Of a DNA stretch of 18,080 bases, positions 1-6,567 are shown piece by piece. The DNA is from DATBAK01 sp036787815 (lineage in GTDB: Bacteria > Actinomycetota > Acidimicrobiia > IMCC26256 > PALSA-610). The translations under genes and the position numbers were made by a program. How positions within the stretch are numbered: position 1 is the first letter of the stretch; every line of letters begins with the position of its first letter. Under the pieces are notes generated by a model, which was not told the origin of the DNA, did not search any database, and saw only the letters and a program-made list of their open reading frames with translations. The DNA lies in NCBI GenBank assembly GCA_036787815.1, contig DAIQOP010000053.1, positions 1-18,080 of the forward strand, read 5' to 3'.

Positions 1-396
1 AAGGTGCTGTGGGGCAACTGTGGCATGGGCCGCACCGAGCAGAGCCTCACCAAGGCGCTGAGCGAGATCCCCACGATCCGCGACGAGTTCCACAAGAACG
101 TGCGCGTGCTCGGAGAAGGCGAGTCGTTCAACCAGTCGCTCGAGCGCGCGGGCAGGGTGAGCGACTTCCTCGAGTTCGCCGAGCTCATGTGCCTCGACGC
201 GCTGCACCGCAAAGAGTCGTGCGGCGGCCACTTCCGCGAGGAGTACCAGACGCCCGAGGGCGAGGCGCTCCGCGACGACGAGAACTTCGCCTACGTCGGC
301 GCCTGGGAGTTCACCGGCGTGGGCACCGAGCCCGTGCTGCACAAGGAACCGCTCGTGTTCGAGAACGTGCATCTCGCGACCCGTAGCTACAAGTAA
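1..396 (+). CDS. sdhA: Succinate dehydrogenase/fumarate reductase flavoprotein subunit, C-terminal part
   Basis: The reading frame is open from the first base, so the gene begins upstream of the window; the visible 131 codons end at TAA 394-396. SdhA oxidises succinate to fumarate with covalent FAD and passes electrons to SdhB at the membrane. The visible part is the C-terminal helical region, with the stretch RKESCGGHFREEYQTPEGEA that I recognise from the Corynebacterium/Bacteroides-type SdhA, and a tail ending HLATRSYK. The FAD-binding and active-site regions lie outside the window. The SdhB gene follows 169 bp downstream on the same strand, which supports the call. A SdhC membrane anchor would be expected upstream but is not visible. 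Fumarate reductase is the only realistic alternative; the aerobic-looking context favours succinate dehydrogenase. Confidence 0.93.
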   Translation, partial: KVLWGNCGMGRTEQSLTKALSEIPTIRDEFHKNVRVLGEGESFNQSLERAGRVSDFLEFAELMCLDALHRKESCGGHFREEYQTPEGEALRDDENFAYVGAWEFTGVGTEPVLHKEPLVFENVHLATRSYK

Positions 397-397
397 C

Positions 398-549
398 CGG
401 AGCAGGTAAGCGGTCAGCTCGCGAACAACGACAAAGCCTCATGCCGCGACGAGCGAGCATGCGACCGTACTGGCGGAGCAGGTAAGCGGTCAGCTCGTGA
501 ACAAACGACAAAGCCTCATGCCGCGACGAGCGAGCATGCGACCGTACTG
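398..549 (+). repeat. Two tandem copies of a ~76-bp unit in the sdhA-sdhB spacer
   Basis: Copy 1 is 398-472 (75 bp) and copy 2 is 474-549 (76 bp). They start with CGGAGCAGGTAAGCGGTCAG and end with GCGACCGTACTG. They differ by one substitution (CTCGCGAAC against CTCGTGAAC) and one inserted A (AACAAC against AACAAAC). Each copy contains the inverted pair CATGC...GCATG, so each transcript copy could fold a small hairpin. Copy 2 runs straight into the sdhB ribosome binding site. No open frame looks protein-like. The two differences between copies argue against a simple assembly duplication. Confidence 0.95.
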
Positions 550-555
550 AAGGAG
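550..555 (+). promoter_or_regulatory. Ribosome binding site of sdhB
   Basis: AAGGAG lies 10 nt before the ATG at 566, immediately after copy 2 of the tandem repeat. At the equivalent place after copy 1 the sequence reads GGCGGAG, a weaker match, so the duplication also doubled a ribosome-binding-like segment. Confidence 0.75.
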
Positions 556-565
556 CGGCACTTCC

Positions 566-1339
566 ATGCACCTCACGCTCAAGGTGTGGCGTCAGACCGG
601 GCCGAACGCACCCGGCCGGTTCGAGACCTACGACGTTCCCGACGTCAGCCCCGACATGTCGTTCCTCGAGCTGCTCGACGTCGTGAACGAGCAGCTGCTC
701 ACCGACGGCAAGGAGCCGATCGCCTTCGATCACGACTGCCGCGAGGGCATCTGCGGCTCGTGCTCGATGATGATCAACGGCCAGGCGCACGGCCCCGAGC
801 GCGGGACCGCGACGTGCCAGCTCCACCTGCGCAAGCTCGAACAGCGCGGCGTGCGCGAGGTGACGGTCGAGCCCTGGCGCGCGGCCGCGTTCCCGATCAT
901 CAAGGATCTCTGCGTCGACCGCTCGGCGTTCGACCGCATCATCGAGGCCGGTGGCTACATCACCGCGCCGACGGGCTCGGCGCCCGATGCCAACCTCATC
1001 CCGGTGCCGAAGGAGGCCGCCGACGCGTCGATGGACGCGGCGGCCTGCATCGGCTGCGGCGCGTGTGTCGCCGCGTGCCCGAACGGTGCCGCGCAGCTCT
1101 TCACCTCGGCAAAGCTCTCGCACCTCAACCTCATGCCGCAGGGCCAGGCCGAACGCTGGTCGCGCACGGTGTCGATGGTCGAGACGATGGAGACGTACTT
1201 CGGGTCGTGCACGAACCACCAGGAGTGCGAGGCGGCGTGCCCGAAGGAGATCAGCATCGACTTCATCGCGCTGATGAACCGCGACTACGTGAAGGCCCAG
1301 CTCAAGCAGCGGCGTCTCGCGGGCCAGACGTTCCCGTAG
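566..1339 (+). CDS. sdhB: Succinate dehydrogenase iron-sulfur subunit
   Basis: This 257-residue protein carries electrons from the SdhA flavin through three iron-sulfur clusters to quinone. The N-terminal ferredoxin domain has the [2Fe-2S] ligands C58, C63, C66 (CREGICGSC) and C84. The C-terminal domain has CIGCGACVAACP (C161, C164, C167, C171) and a second group C215, C221, C225 (CTNHQECEAACP); together these hold the [4Fe-4S] and [3Fe-4S] clusters. The length and the motif pattern match the SdhB of the Corynebacterium SdhCAB type rather than the Mycobacterium Sdh1 type. The ATG at 566 has AAGGAG 10 nt upstream and gives the normal N-terminus. It is co-directional with sdhA and separated from it by the duplicated spacer; the next gene starts 15 bp downstream. 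Confidence 0.96.
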   Translation: MHLTLKVWRQTGPNAPGRFETYDVPDVSPDMSFLELLDVVNEQLLTDGKEPIAFDHDCREGICGSCSMMINGQAHGPERGTATCQLHLRKLEQRGVREVTVEPWRAAAFPIIKDLCVDRSAFDRIIEAGGYITAPTGSAPDANLIPVPKEAADASMDAAACIGCGACVAACPNGAAQLFTSAKLSHLNLMPQGQAERWSRTVSMVETMETYFGSCTNHQECEAACPKEISIDFIALMNRDYVKAQLKQRRLAGQTFP

Positions 1340-1354
1340 ATCGGCGCCCGACGC

Positions 1355-1702
1355 ATGTGGTGCACGCAATGCGGGGCGGAGTACCGACCGGGATTCACGG
1401 TCTGCAGCGACTGCAATCTCGCCCTCGTCGACGAACGACCACCGCCACCGCCACCGGAACCCGAAGCCGCCGCACCCGGCACCGGGCCCGACCTCGCCGG
1501 CCACGGCCTCGTCGAATACGACCTGATCGAGCTCTCCGACGAGGAGACGACCCTGCTCGAGCTGTTGCTCAGGGGCGCGGACGTCGAGTTCACCTGGGAA
1601 TCGCCGCGCCGGCTCCTCGTCGCCGCGACGGCCGCCGACCAGGTCGACGAGATTCTCGACTACGTCGATGCGAGCTCGACGGCCGACGGTGGCGCGAGCT
1701 GA
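1355..1702 (+). CDS. Small zinc-ribbon protein with a DUF2007-like C-terminal part
   Basis: The 115-residue product opens with a zinc-ribbon pattern C3-x2-C6-x10-C17-x2-C20, followed by a proline-rich linker (about residues 30-41, six prolines in a row) and an acidic C-terminal domain with a beta-alpha-beta look (VEFTWESPRRLLVAATAADQ). That C-terminal half resembles the DUF2007 'putative signal transducing protein' fold, which is often preceded by a zinc ribbon. No enzymatic motif is visible and no function is assigned. It begins 15 bp after the sdhB stop, so it is probably the last gene of the sdh transcript. No clear Shine-Dalgarno precedes the ATG (TCGGCGCCCGACGC), so initiation may depend on translation of sdhB. 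The composition matches its neighbours. Confidence 0.8.
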   Translation: MWCTQCGAEYRPGFTVCSDCNLALVDERPPPPPPEPEAAAPGTGPDLAGHGLVEYDLIELSDEETTLLELLLRGADVEFTWESPRRLLVAATAADQVDEILDYVDASSTADGGAS

Positions 1703-1786
1703 CGAAGTCGAGGGCCGGGCGGAGATCCACGAGGAGATCGTCGGCCGGACCTCGCAGTCGCAATCAGGCTTTCGCTCGGCCCTTGC

Positions 1787-1815
1787 TTGCGACTGCGTGG
1801 CGGAATCGTTACTGT
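1787..1815 (+). promoter_or_regulatory. Sigma70-like promoter for the secreted protein at 1845
   Basis: A -35-like TTGCGA (1787-1792) and a -10-like TACTGT (1810-1815) are separated by 17 bp. A start near 1822 would give a leader of about 23 nt that contains AGGAG at 1831-1835. This sits in the 142-bp gap after the zinc-ribbon gene. Otherwise the gap shows no gene. Confidence 0.5.
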
Positions 1816-1844
1816 GCGCGTTCGTTTCACAGGAGCGGGCACCC

Positions 1845-2234
1845 ATGCACACCTTCGTCGCACGTCGACTCGCGCCGCTCGTGGTCGCGGCCGGTCTTCT
1901 GACCTTCGTCACGGCACCCAACGCCACCGCGGTCGTGCCGAACGCGCAGGCCGCGGCTTTCGTCGGCACGTACACCGTCTTTGTCGACACGGGCTCCGGT
2001 TACAGCCACACGCCGATGACGCTCAACGCCGATGGCACCGGCGTCTTCATCGCCACGACCACCTGGGCGAACCAGGGCAAGATCCTCACGGTGACGGTGA
2101 CGATCTTCGTTCCTCACACTCTGACCTTCACCGGCAACCGGACGAAGAAGGGCATCTGCTCGAAGCGGCAGCCGTGCACGACCTTCTCCGATGGCACACC
2201 GGACGGCGTCTGGTACGCGATCAAGACGTCGTAG
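1845..2234 (+). CDS. Small secreted protein of unknown family
   Basis: The 129-residue product begins with a classical signal peptide: positive MHTFVARR, a hydrophobic stretch to about residue 30, and a likely cleavage after AQA near residue 36. The mature part, about 93 residues, is rich in Thr, Val and Gly and looks all-beta (GTYTVFVDTG, NADGTGVF, KILTVTVTIF), with two cysteines in CSKRQPC that could form a disulfide outside the cell. The ATG at 1845 is chosen over longer in-frame starts because AGGAG lies 9 nt upstream and the signal peptide begins there. The next gene encodes a shorter relative with the same A(A/S)FVG(T/A)YT start to the mature part. I do not recognise a named family; a small lipocalin-like or beta-barrel domain is only a guess. 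Confidence 0.75.
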   Translation: MHTFVARRLAPLVVAAGLLTFVTAPNATAVVPNAQAAAFVGTYTVFVDTGSGYSHTPMTLNADGTGVFIATTTWANQGKILTVTVTIFVPHTLTFTGNRTKKGICSKRQPCTTFSDGTPDGVWYAIKTS

Positions 2235-2276
2235 CCGTGACGCACGAATCAGATACGCGTCTCAAGCGGCGGTTCC

Positions 2277-2516
2277 GTGTTCAGGTCCGGTCTGCGGCTG
2301 TTGGCAACGCTTGCGCTTGGTGCGACGATCCTGGCGTTCGCCGGGGCACCCACCGCAGGTGCGCGCACGCCCGATGCCCATGCCGCGAGCTTCGTCGGCG
2401 CGTACACCACACACGCCAAACTCGATGACCAGACGAAGTACGCGCGGTCCACGATCACGGTGAATGGCGACGGCACTGTCCTCGACAACAAGGACATGAA
2501 GTTCGCGACGCTGTGA
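2277..2516 (+). CDS. Short secreted paralogue, possibly truncated
   Basis: The 79-residue product has a signal peptide (residues 1 to about 36, cleavage near AHA) followed by ASFVGAYT, matching AAFVGTYT of the preceding gene, and NGDGTV matching NADGTG. It then stops about 45 residues earlier than its neighbour. In another frame the DNA just past its stop reads DAVKAS-stop (2507-2527), close to YAIKTS-stop at the end of the first paralogue. That pattern suggests an internal deletion with a frameshift. The GTG start at 2277 is the only one that keeps the signal peptide; a stop lies in frame at 2238, and no strong ribosome binding site is seen. It may be a decaying gene or a genuinely shorter secreted protein. 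Its 3' end converges on the minus-strand gene, 25 bp away. Confidence 0.55.
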   Translation: MFRSGLRLLATLALGATILAFAGAPTAGARTPDAHAASFVGAYTTHAKLDDQTKYARSTITVNGDGTVLDNKDMKFATL

Positions 2517-2541
2517 AGGCGTCGTAGCGAGCTGCGGCCGG

Positions 2542-3693
2542 TCAGGCGACGGAGTCGAGGGCCTGAGCGAGGTCGCCGACGAGATCGTCGAGCGTCTCGA
2601 GGCCGACGGAGAGCCGCACGAGCGCGGCCGGCACCTCGAGCGGGGAGCCGGCCGTCGACGCATGGGTCATGCGGCCCGGATGCTCGATCAGGGACTCCAC
2701 CGCGCCGAGAGATTCGGCGAGGGTGAACACCCGCGTGCGTGCGACGAGGCGGAGCGCGGCGGCTTCACCGCCGCGCGCAACGAACGACACCATGCCGCCG
2801 AACGCCCGCATCTGGCGCTGCGCCACGGCATGCCCGGCGTGGTCGGCCAGCCCCGGGTAGAGCACTCGCTCGACGGCGGGGTGCGCGACCAGCAGGTCGA
2901 CGATCGCCGCGGCGTTCTCGCAGTGCCGGTCCATGCGTACGGCGAGCGTCTTCAATCCGCGCAGCACGAGGTAGCAGTCGAACGGCGACGGCACCGCGCC
3001 GACCGCGTTCTGCAGGAACCGCAGCTCAGCAGCACGCACGTCGTCGTCGAGCGCGACGAAGCCGCCCACGACGTCGGAGTGCCCGCCGAGATACTTCGTC
3101 GCGGAGTGCACGACGATGTCGGCGCCTTCGTGCAACGGAAGCTGCAGGTACGGCGTCGCGAACGTGTTGTCGACGACCACGAGCGCGCCGCGGGCGTGGG
3201 CCGTGGCCGCGACCTGCGCGATGTCGACGACCGTCAGCATCGGGTTGGTGGGCGTTTCGATCCACACCATCCTGGTGGTGTCGCGCCAGGCCACCTCGAG
3301 CGCGGCCGGATCGCCGAGATCGGCCGAGCTCCATTCGACGCCCGAGCGCCCGTGCACGCGCGACACGAGGCGGAACGTGCCCCCGTACGCGTCGTTCGGG
3401 ATGACGACGTGATCTCCCGGCGCGAGCAGCCGCAGCACGGCGTCTTCGGCCGCCAGGCCGCTCGCGAACGCGAGCCCGTGCGCGGCACCCTCGAGCGACG
3501 CGAGGCACGTCTCGTACGCGCGCCGGGTGGGGTTGTCGCTGCGCGCGTACTCGTAGCCGCCGTGCTTGCCCACCTCGTCCTGCGCGAAGGTCGTGGCGAG
3601 GCTGATCGGGGTGACGACCGCGCCGGTCACGGGGTCGGGTGGTTGGCCCGCGTGGATCGCGCGCGTCTCGAAGCCGTCGGCCTCCTCGTTCAT
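2542..3693 (-). CDS. metB: Cystathionine gamma-synthase / gamma-lyase (PLP enzyme)
   Basis: This 383-residue protein belongs to the Cys/Met-metabolism PLP-dependent family. It shows the phosphate-binding YEYARSDNPTR (about 47-57), the cofactor-contacting VVDNTFATPYLQ (173-184), and the PLP lysine K200 in SATKYLGGHSD. C-terminal residues (LAESLGAVESLIEHPGRMTHAS) are typical of gamma-synthases and gamma-lyases. The ATG at 3693 overlaps the stop of the upstream cystathionine beta-synthase gene as ATGA, so the two are translationally coupled, and the longer frame starting at 3768 is rejected. With a beta-synthase partner, the pair most likely runs reverse transsulfuration (cystathionine to cysteine and 2-oxobutyrate), so lyase activity is as plausible as synthase. 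Sequence alone does not separate the two activities. Confidence 0.9.
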   Translation of the reverse strand: MNEEADGFETRAIHAGQPPDPVTGAVVTPISLATTFAQDEVGKHGGYEYARSDNPTRRAYETCLASLEGAAHGLAFASGLAAEDAVLRLLAPGDHVVIPNDAYGGTFRLVSRVHGRSGVEWSSADLGDPAALEVAWRDTTRMVWIETPTNPMLTVVDIAQVAATAHARGALVVVDNTFATPYLQLPLHEGADIVVHSATKYLGGHSDVVGGFVALDDDVRAAELRFLQNAVGAVPSPFDCYLVLRGLKTLAVRMDRHCENAAAIVDLLVAHPAVERVLYPGLADHAGHAVAQRQMRAFGGMVSFVARGGEAAALRLVARTRVFTLAESLGAVESLIEHPGRMTHASTAGSPLEVPAALVRLSVGLETLDDLVGDLAQALDSVA

Positions 3694-5117
3694 GGGTCGG
3701 GAACCGACGCCGCCGACGTGTGCGCGCTGAGGAACGCGAGCACGTCGCTGCGGGTGAGCACCGAGCACGGACGCCCGCCGTCGAGCACCACGACGGCCGG
3801 ACCCTGATCGAGCAGCTCGACCACGCGCGCGACCGGCTCACCGATCCCGACCGTCGGCAGCGGCGGGCTCTGCACCTCGCTGACCGCACGGTCGAGCACC
3901 GAAGGGTCGCGCGAGATCTCGTGCATCAGCTCGAGCTCGCGCACCGAGCCCTCGACCTCCTTCGCCTGGAGCGGTGGCTCCTGGCTCGCGACCACGAGCT
4001 GGGAGACGTCGAGGCGACGGAGCAGCGCGACCGCTTCGCGGGCCGTCGAGTCCGGATGCACCCGCACCAGCGGTGGCAGCGCGTCGCTGCGAGCCTCGAG
4101 CACATCGCGGGTGGTCGGCCGGTCGGCTTCGCCGAATCCGTTCTCGAGCATCCACTGGTCGTCGTAGATCTTCGAGAGGTAGTTGCGCCCCGAGTCGGGC
4201 AGCAGCACGACGACGACGGCCTCGGGCCCGAGCTCGGCTCCGACCTCGAGCGCGGCATGCACCGCGGTGCCGCACGAACCGCCGATGAGCAAGCCCTCGT
4301 CGCGCGTCACGCGGCGGGCGGTGAGGAACGAATCGGCGTCGGTCACCTTCACCACGCGGTCGACGAGCGCCGGGTCGAAGGTGGTGGGCCAGAAGTCTTC
4401 GCCCACGCCCTCGACGAGATACGGGCGCCCCGACCCGCCGGAGAACACCGAGCCCTCGGGGTCGGCACCGATGATCTGCACGCCGGGGTTCCGGCTCTTG
4501 AGATAGCGCGCGACGCCGGTGATCGTGCCGCCGGTTCCGATGCCCGCCACGAAGTGCGTGATCCGGCCCGCCGTCTGGCGCCAGATCTCCGGGCCGGTCG
4601 TGAGCTCGTGCGACCGGGGGTTGGCCTGGTTGGAGTACTGGTCGGGACGGAACGCCCCGGGTGTCTCGCGCACCAGGCGCTCGGCGGTGGAGTAGTAGGA
4701 GCGCGGATCCTCGGGCGGCACCGCCGTGGGGCACACGACGACCTCCGCGCCGTAGGCCCGCAACAGCGCGACCTTCTCGTTGCTCATCTTGTCGCTCATG
4801 ACGAAGATGCAGTGGTACCCGCGCTGGGCGGCGACGATCGCGAGGCCCGCTCCGGTGTTCCCGGACGTCGGCTCGACGATCGTGCCGCCGGGTTGCAGGA
4901 GCCCGGCCTGCTCGGCCGCGTCGATCATGGCGATCGCGGGCCGGTCCTTGACGCTGCCGCCCGGGTTCACCATCTCCACCTTGGCGAGCAACTGGCACGA
5001 GAGATCACGGCCGACCCGGCGGAGCCGCACGAGCGGCGTGTTTCCCACCAGATCGAGGATCGAGTCGGCGACGACCATCTCCGACGGCGTGTCACCCGAT
5101 CCGACCGGTTCGACCAT
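3690..5117 (-). CDS. cbs: Cystathionine beta-synthase
   Basis: The 475-residue protein condenses serine with homocysteine to cystathionine using PLP. It has the PLP lysine K57 in NPGGSVKDR, the substrate loop TSGNTG (85-90) and the phosphate-binding GIGTGGT (192-198). About 130 C-terminal residues form a CBS-domain pair (LVRVHPDSTAREAVALLRR; GRPCSVLTRSDVLAFLS). It closely resembles the 464-residue Mycobacterium enzyme (recalled), including PTAVPPEDPRSYYS and VEGVGEDFWP, and has no haem domain. The ATG at 5117 is preferred because TACGGT lies 6 nt before it on the minus strand, the same leaderless layout seen at four other genes here; the ATG at 5078 is the alternative. Its stop overlaps the next gene by ATGA. 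Confidence 0.93.
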   Translation of the reverse strand: MVEPVGSGDTPSEMVVADSILDLVGNTPLVRLRRVGRDLSCQLLAKVEMVNPGGSVKDRPAIAMIDAAEQAGLLQPGGTIVEPTSGNTGAGLAIVAAQRGYHCIFVMSDKMSNEKVALLRAYGAEVVVCPTAVPPEDPRSYYSTAERLVRETPGAFRPDQYSNQANPRSHELTTGPEIWRQTAGRITHFVAGIGTGGTITGVARYLKSRNPGVQIIGADPEGSVFSGGSGRPYLVEGVGEDFWPTTFDPALVDRVVKVTDADSFLTARRVTRDEGLLIGGSCGTAVHAALEVGAELGPEAVVVVLLPDSGRNYLSKIYDDQWMLENGFGEADRPTTRDVLEARSDALPPLVRVHPDSTAREAVALLRRLDVSQLVVASQEPPLQAKEVEGSVRELELMHEISRDPSVLDRAVSEVQSPPLPTVGIGEPVARVVELLDQGPAVVVLDGGRPCSVLTRSDVLAFLSAHTSAASVPDP

Positions 5118-5123
5118 GCCGCG

Positions 5124-5129
5124 ACCGTA
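5124..5129 (-). promoter_or_regulatory. -10 element for a leaderless cbs-metB transcript
   Basis: On the minus strand TACGGT is followed by six bases (CGCGGC) and then the ATG at 5117, which would place the transcription start at or next to the start codon. No Shine-Dalgarno lies in front of this ATG. No convincing -35 box is visible. Confidence 0.5.
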
Positions 5130-5177
5130 CCCGCGCCCCACGGCGGATTGGCACACCTCGGCATGGGCACATCGACC

Positions 5178-5237
5178 CGTTCCGGCCGGGACGTTTGGTC
5201 GCAGCACACACGGCGCGGTGGCGCGAGACTCGCCGTG
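5178..5237. promoter_or_regulatory. Two inverted repeats in the cbs / ABC-transporter divergent region
   Basis: The 161-bp divergent region holds a near-perfect 16-bp palindrome CGTTCCGGCCGGGACG (5178-5193) and a separated inverted repeat CACGGCG (5209-5215) / CGCCGTG (5231-5237). The arm centres of the second are 22 bp apart, about two helical turns. Both lie upstream of the transporter operon and could bind a dimeric regulator. GC-rich palindromes also occur by chance, and no regulator gene is adjacent, so this is tentative. Confidence 0.35.
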
Positions 5238-5278
5238 ATCCACCGACAGCCGGTCTGCGAAACGACGCCGGGAGCACC

Positions 5279-6499
5279 ATGGCCGAGATCGTCCTGGAAG
5301 ACGTCTGGAAGGTGTATCCGGGCGGCGCCGAAGCGGTCCGCGCCCTCGATCTCGCCATCGCCGACGGCGAGTTCATGGTGCTCGTCGGCCCGTCCGGCTG
5401 CGGGAAGACCACCGCACTGCGGATGGTGGCCGGACTCGAGCCCGTGTCGAAGGGCACGATCACGATCGACGGGCGCGTGGTGAACGACATGCCGCCGAAA
5501 GAGCGCGACATCGCGATGGTGTTCCAGAACTACGCCCTGTACCCGCACATGAGCGTGTTCGACAACATGGCGTTCGGCTTGAAGCTCCAGAAGGTGCCCA
5601 AGGCCGAGATCGACCACCGCGTCCGCGATGCCGCGAACATCCTGGGTCTCGGCGAGTTCCTCGACCGCAAGCCCAAGGCGTTGTCGGGCGGGCAACGCCA
5701 ACGCGTCGCCATGGGGCGCGCGATCGTGCGCCATCCCCATGCGTTCCTGATGGACGAGCCCCTCTCGAACCTCGACGCGAAGCTCCGCGTGCAGATGCGC
5801 TCGGAGATCGCGCGGATCCAGAGCGACCTCGGTACCACGACCATCTACGTGACCCACGACCAGGTGGAAGCGATGACGATGGGCGACCGGGTCGCGGTGA
5901 TCCGCAAGGGGATGCTGCAGCAGGTCGACACTCCCCAGACCCTCTACGACAACCCGGTCAACCTGTTCGTCGCGGGGTTCATCGGCTCCCCCGCGATGAA
6001 CCTGCTCGAGGCGACCCTCGTACGCGAGGACGACTCGTTCGCCGTCGAGTTCGGGGGGTTCCGGCTGCCCGTGCCCGTCGAGGTGCTCGGCGCGCGCCCC
6101 GATCTGCGTGAGCACGTGGGCCGCACCCTCGTGCTCGGCATCCGGCCCGAGGACATGGAGGACGCGTCGCTCGTGTCGGACGCACCCTCCGAGCGGCGCA
6201 TCACCTCGACCGTCGATCTGCGCGAGGCCCTGGGCTCCGACGTGGTGGTCCACTTCACGATCCACGCGCCCCTGGCGGTCACCGAGGACGTCAAGGAGCT
6301 GGCGGTCGACGTCGGGCTGGACAAGCTCGGACGCATGCAGGAACAGACCGAGGGCGGATCCTCGAGCGTCGTCGCCCGGCTCAACCCGCGGACGCTCGCC
6401 ACCAAGGGTGAGCGGATCGAACTGGTCGTCGACACCCACCGGCTCCACTTCTTCGACCCGGAAACCGGAGCCGGTATCTACGGCGGTACGCAGAGGTGA
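5279..6499 (+). CDS. Sugar ABC transporter ATPase (UgpC/MalK/AglK type)
   Basis: The 406-residue protein powers carbohydrate import at the inner face of the membrane. Motifs in order: Walker A GPSGCGKT (37-44), Q-loop Q83 in VFQNYALYPHMSVFDN, signature LSGGQRQR (135-142), Walker B AFLMDEP (155-161) with catalytic E160, D-loop SNLDAK, and H-loop H193 in VTHDQVEAMT. The region after about 230 is the TOBE/regulatory domain typical of the CUT1 (MalK-like) class, including LGIRPEDM. The ATG at 5279 is chosen because the protein begins AEIVLEDVWKVYPGG and GGAG lies 4 nt upstream; the longer frame from 5195 adds unrelated residues. It heads an operon with a binding lipoprotein and two permeases. The substrate is probably an alpha-glucoside or other oligosaccharide, but that is inference. 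Confidence 0.93.
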   Translation: MAEIVLEDVWKVYPGGAEAVRALDLAIADGEFMVLVGPSGCGKTTALRMVAGLEPVSKGTITIDGRVVNDMPPKERDIAMVFQNYALYPHMSVFDNMAFGLKLQKVPKAEIDHRVRDAANILGLGEFLDRKPKALSGGQRQRVAMGRAIVRHPHAFLMDEPLSNLDAKLRVQMRSEIARIQSDLGTTTIYVTHDQVEAMTMGDRVAVIRKGMLQQVDTPQTLYDNPVNLFVAGFIGSPAMNLLEATLVREDDSFAVEFGGFRLPVPVEVLGARPDLREHVGRTLVLGIRPEDMEDASLVSDAPSERRITSTVDLREALGSDVVVHFTIHAPLAVTEDVKELAVDVGLDKLGRMQEQTEGGSSSVVARLNPRTLATKGERIELVVDTHRLHFFDPETGAGIYGGTQR

Positions 6500-6529
6500 C
6501 ATTGGGCCCTGTTGCGGGGTCCCGATTCC

Positions 6530-6551
6530 GGGTTTCCTCAATGAGGAACCC
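6530..6551 (+). promoter_or_regulatory. Hairpin just ahead of the binding-protein gene
   Basis: GGGTTTCCTC-AAT-GAGGAACCC folds as nine pairs with one bulged T and a three-base loop, ending 2 nt before the Shine-Dalgarno AAGGAGG. There is no U-tract. It could protect the downstream message from 5' degradation after processing, or act as an attenuator between the ATPase and binding-protein genes. Confidence 0.6.
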
Positions 6552-6553
6552 CT

Positions 6554-6560
6554 AAGGAGG
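6554..6560 (+). promoter_or_regulatory. Strong ribosome binding site for the binding protein
   Basis: AAGGAGG, 7 nt before the ATG at 6568, is the strongest Shine-Dalgarno in the window. It fixes the start and suggests high expression. An out-of-frame ATG at 6563 (ATGAAATG) lies between them. Confidence 0.85.
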
Positions 6561-6567
6561 GCATGAA

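Noticed and set aside
398..549. CRISPR-like array in the sdhA-sdhB spacer
   Set aside because: There are only two units, directly abutting, with no variable spacers and no cas genes.
311..1990. Long minus-strand open frame of 559 codons across the sdh operon
   Set aside because: It lies antisense to sdhB, whose iron-sulfur motifs are unambiguous. The product is low-complexity and Arg/Ala/Glu-rich, typical of the antisense of GC-rich codons.
5118..5243. Longer N-terminus for cystathionine beta-synthase
   Set aside because: The extra 42 residues are unlike the family, and a TANNNT box lies 6 nt before the ATG at 5117, so the shorter start is preferred.
3639..5483. 614-codon plus-strand open frame over cbs
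   Set aside because: It is the shadow of the cystathionine beta-synthase and metB genes, with no domain, an Arg/His/Asp-rich composition and no promoter or ribosome binding site.
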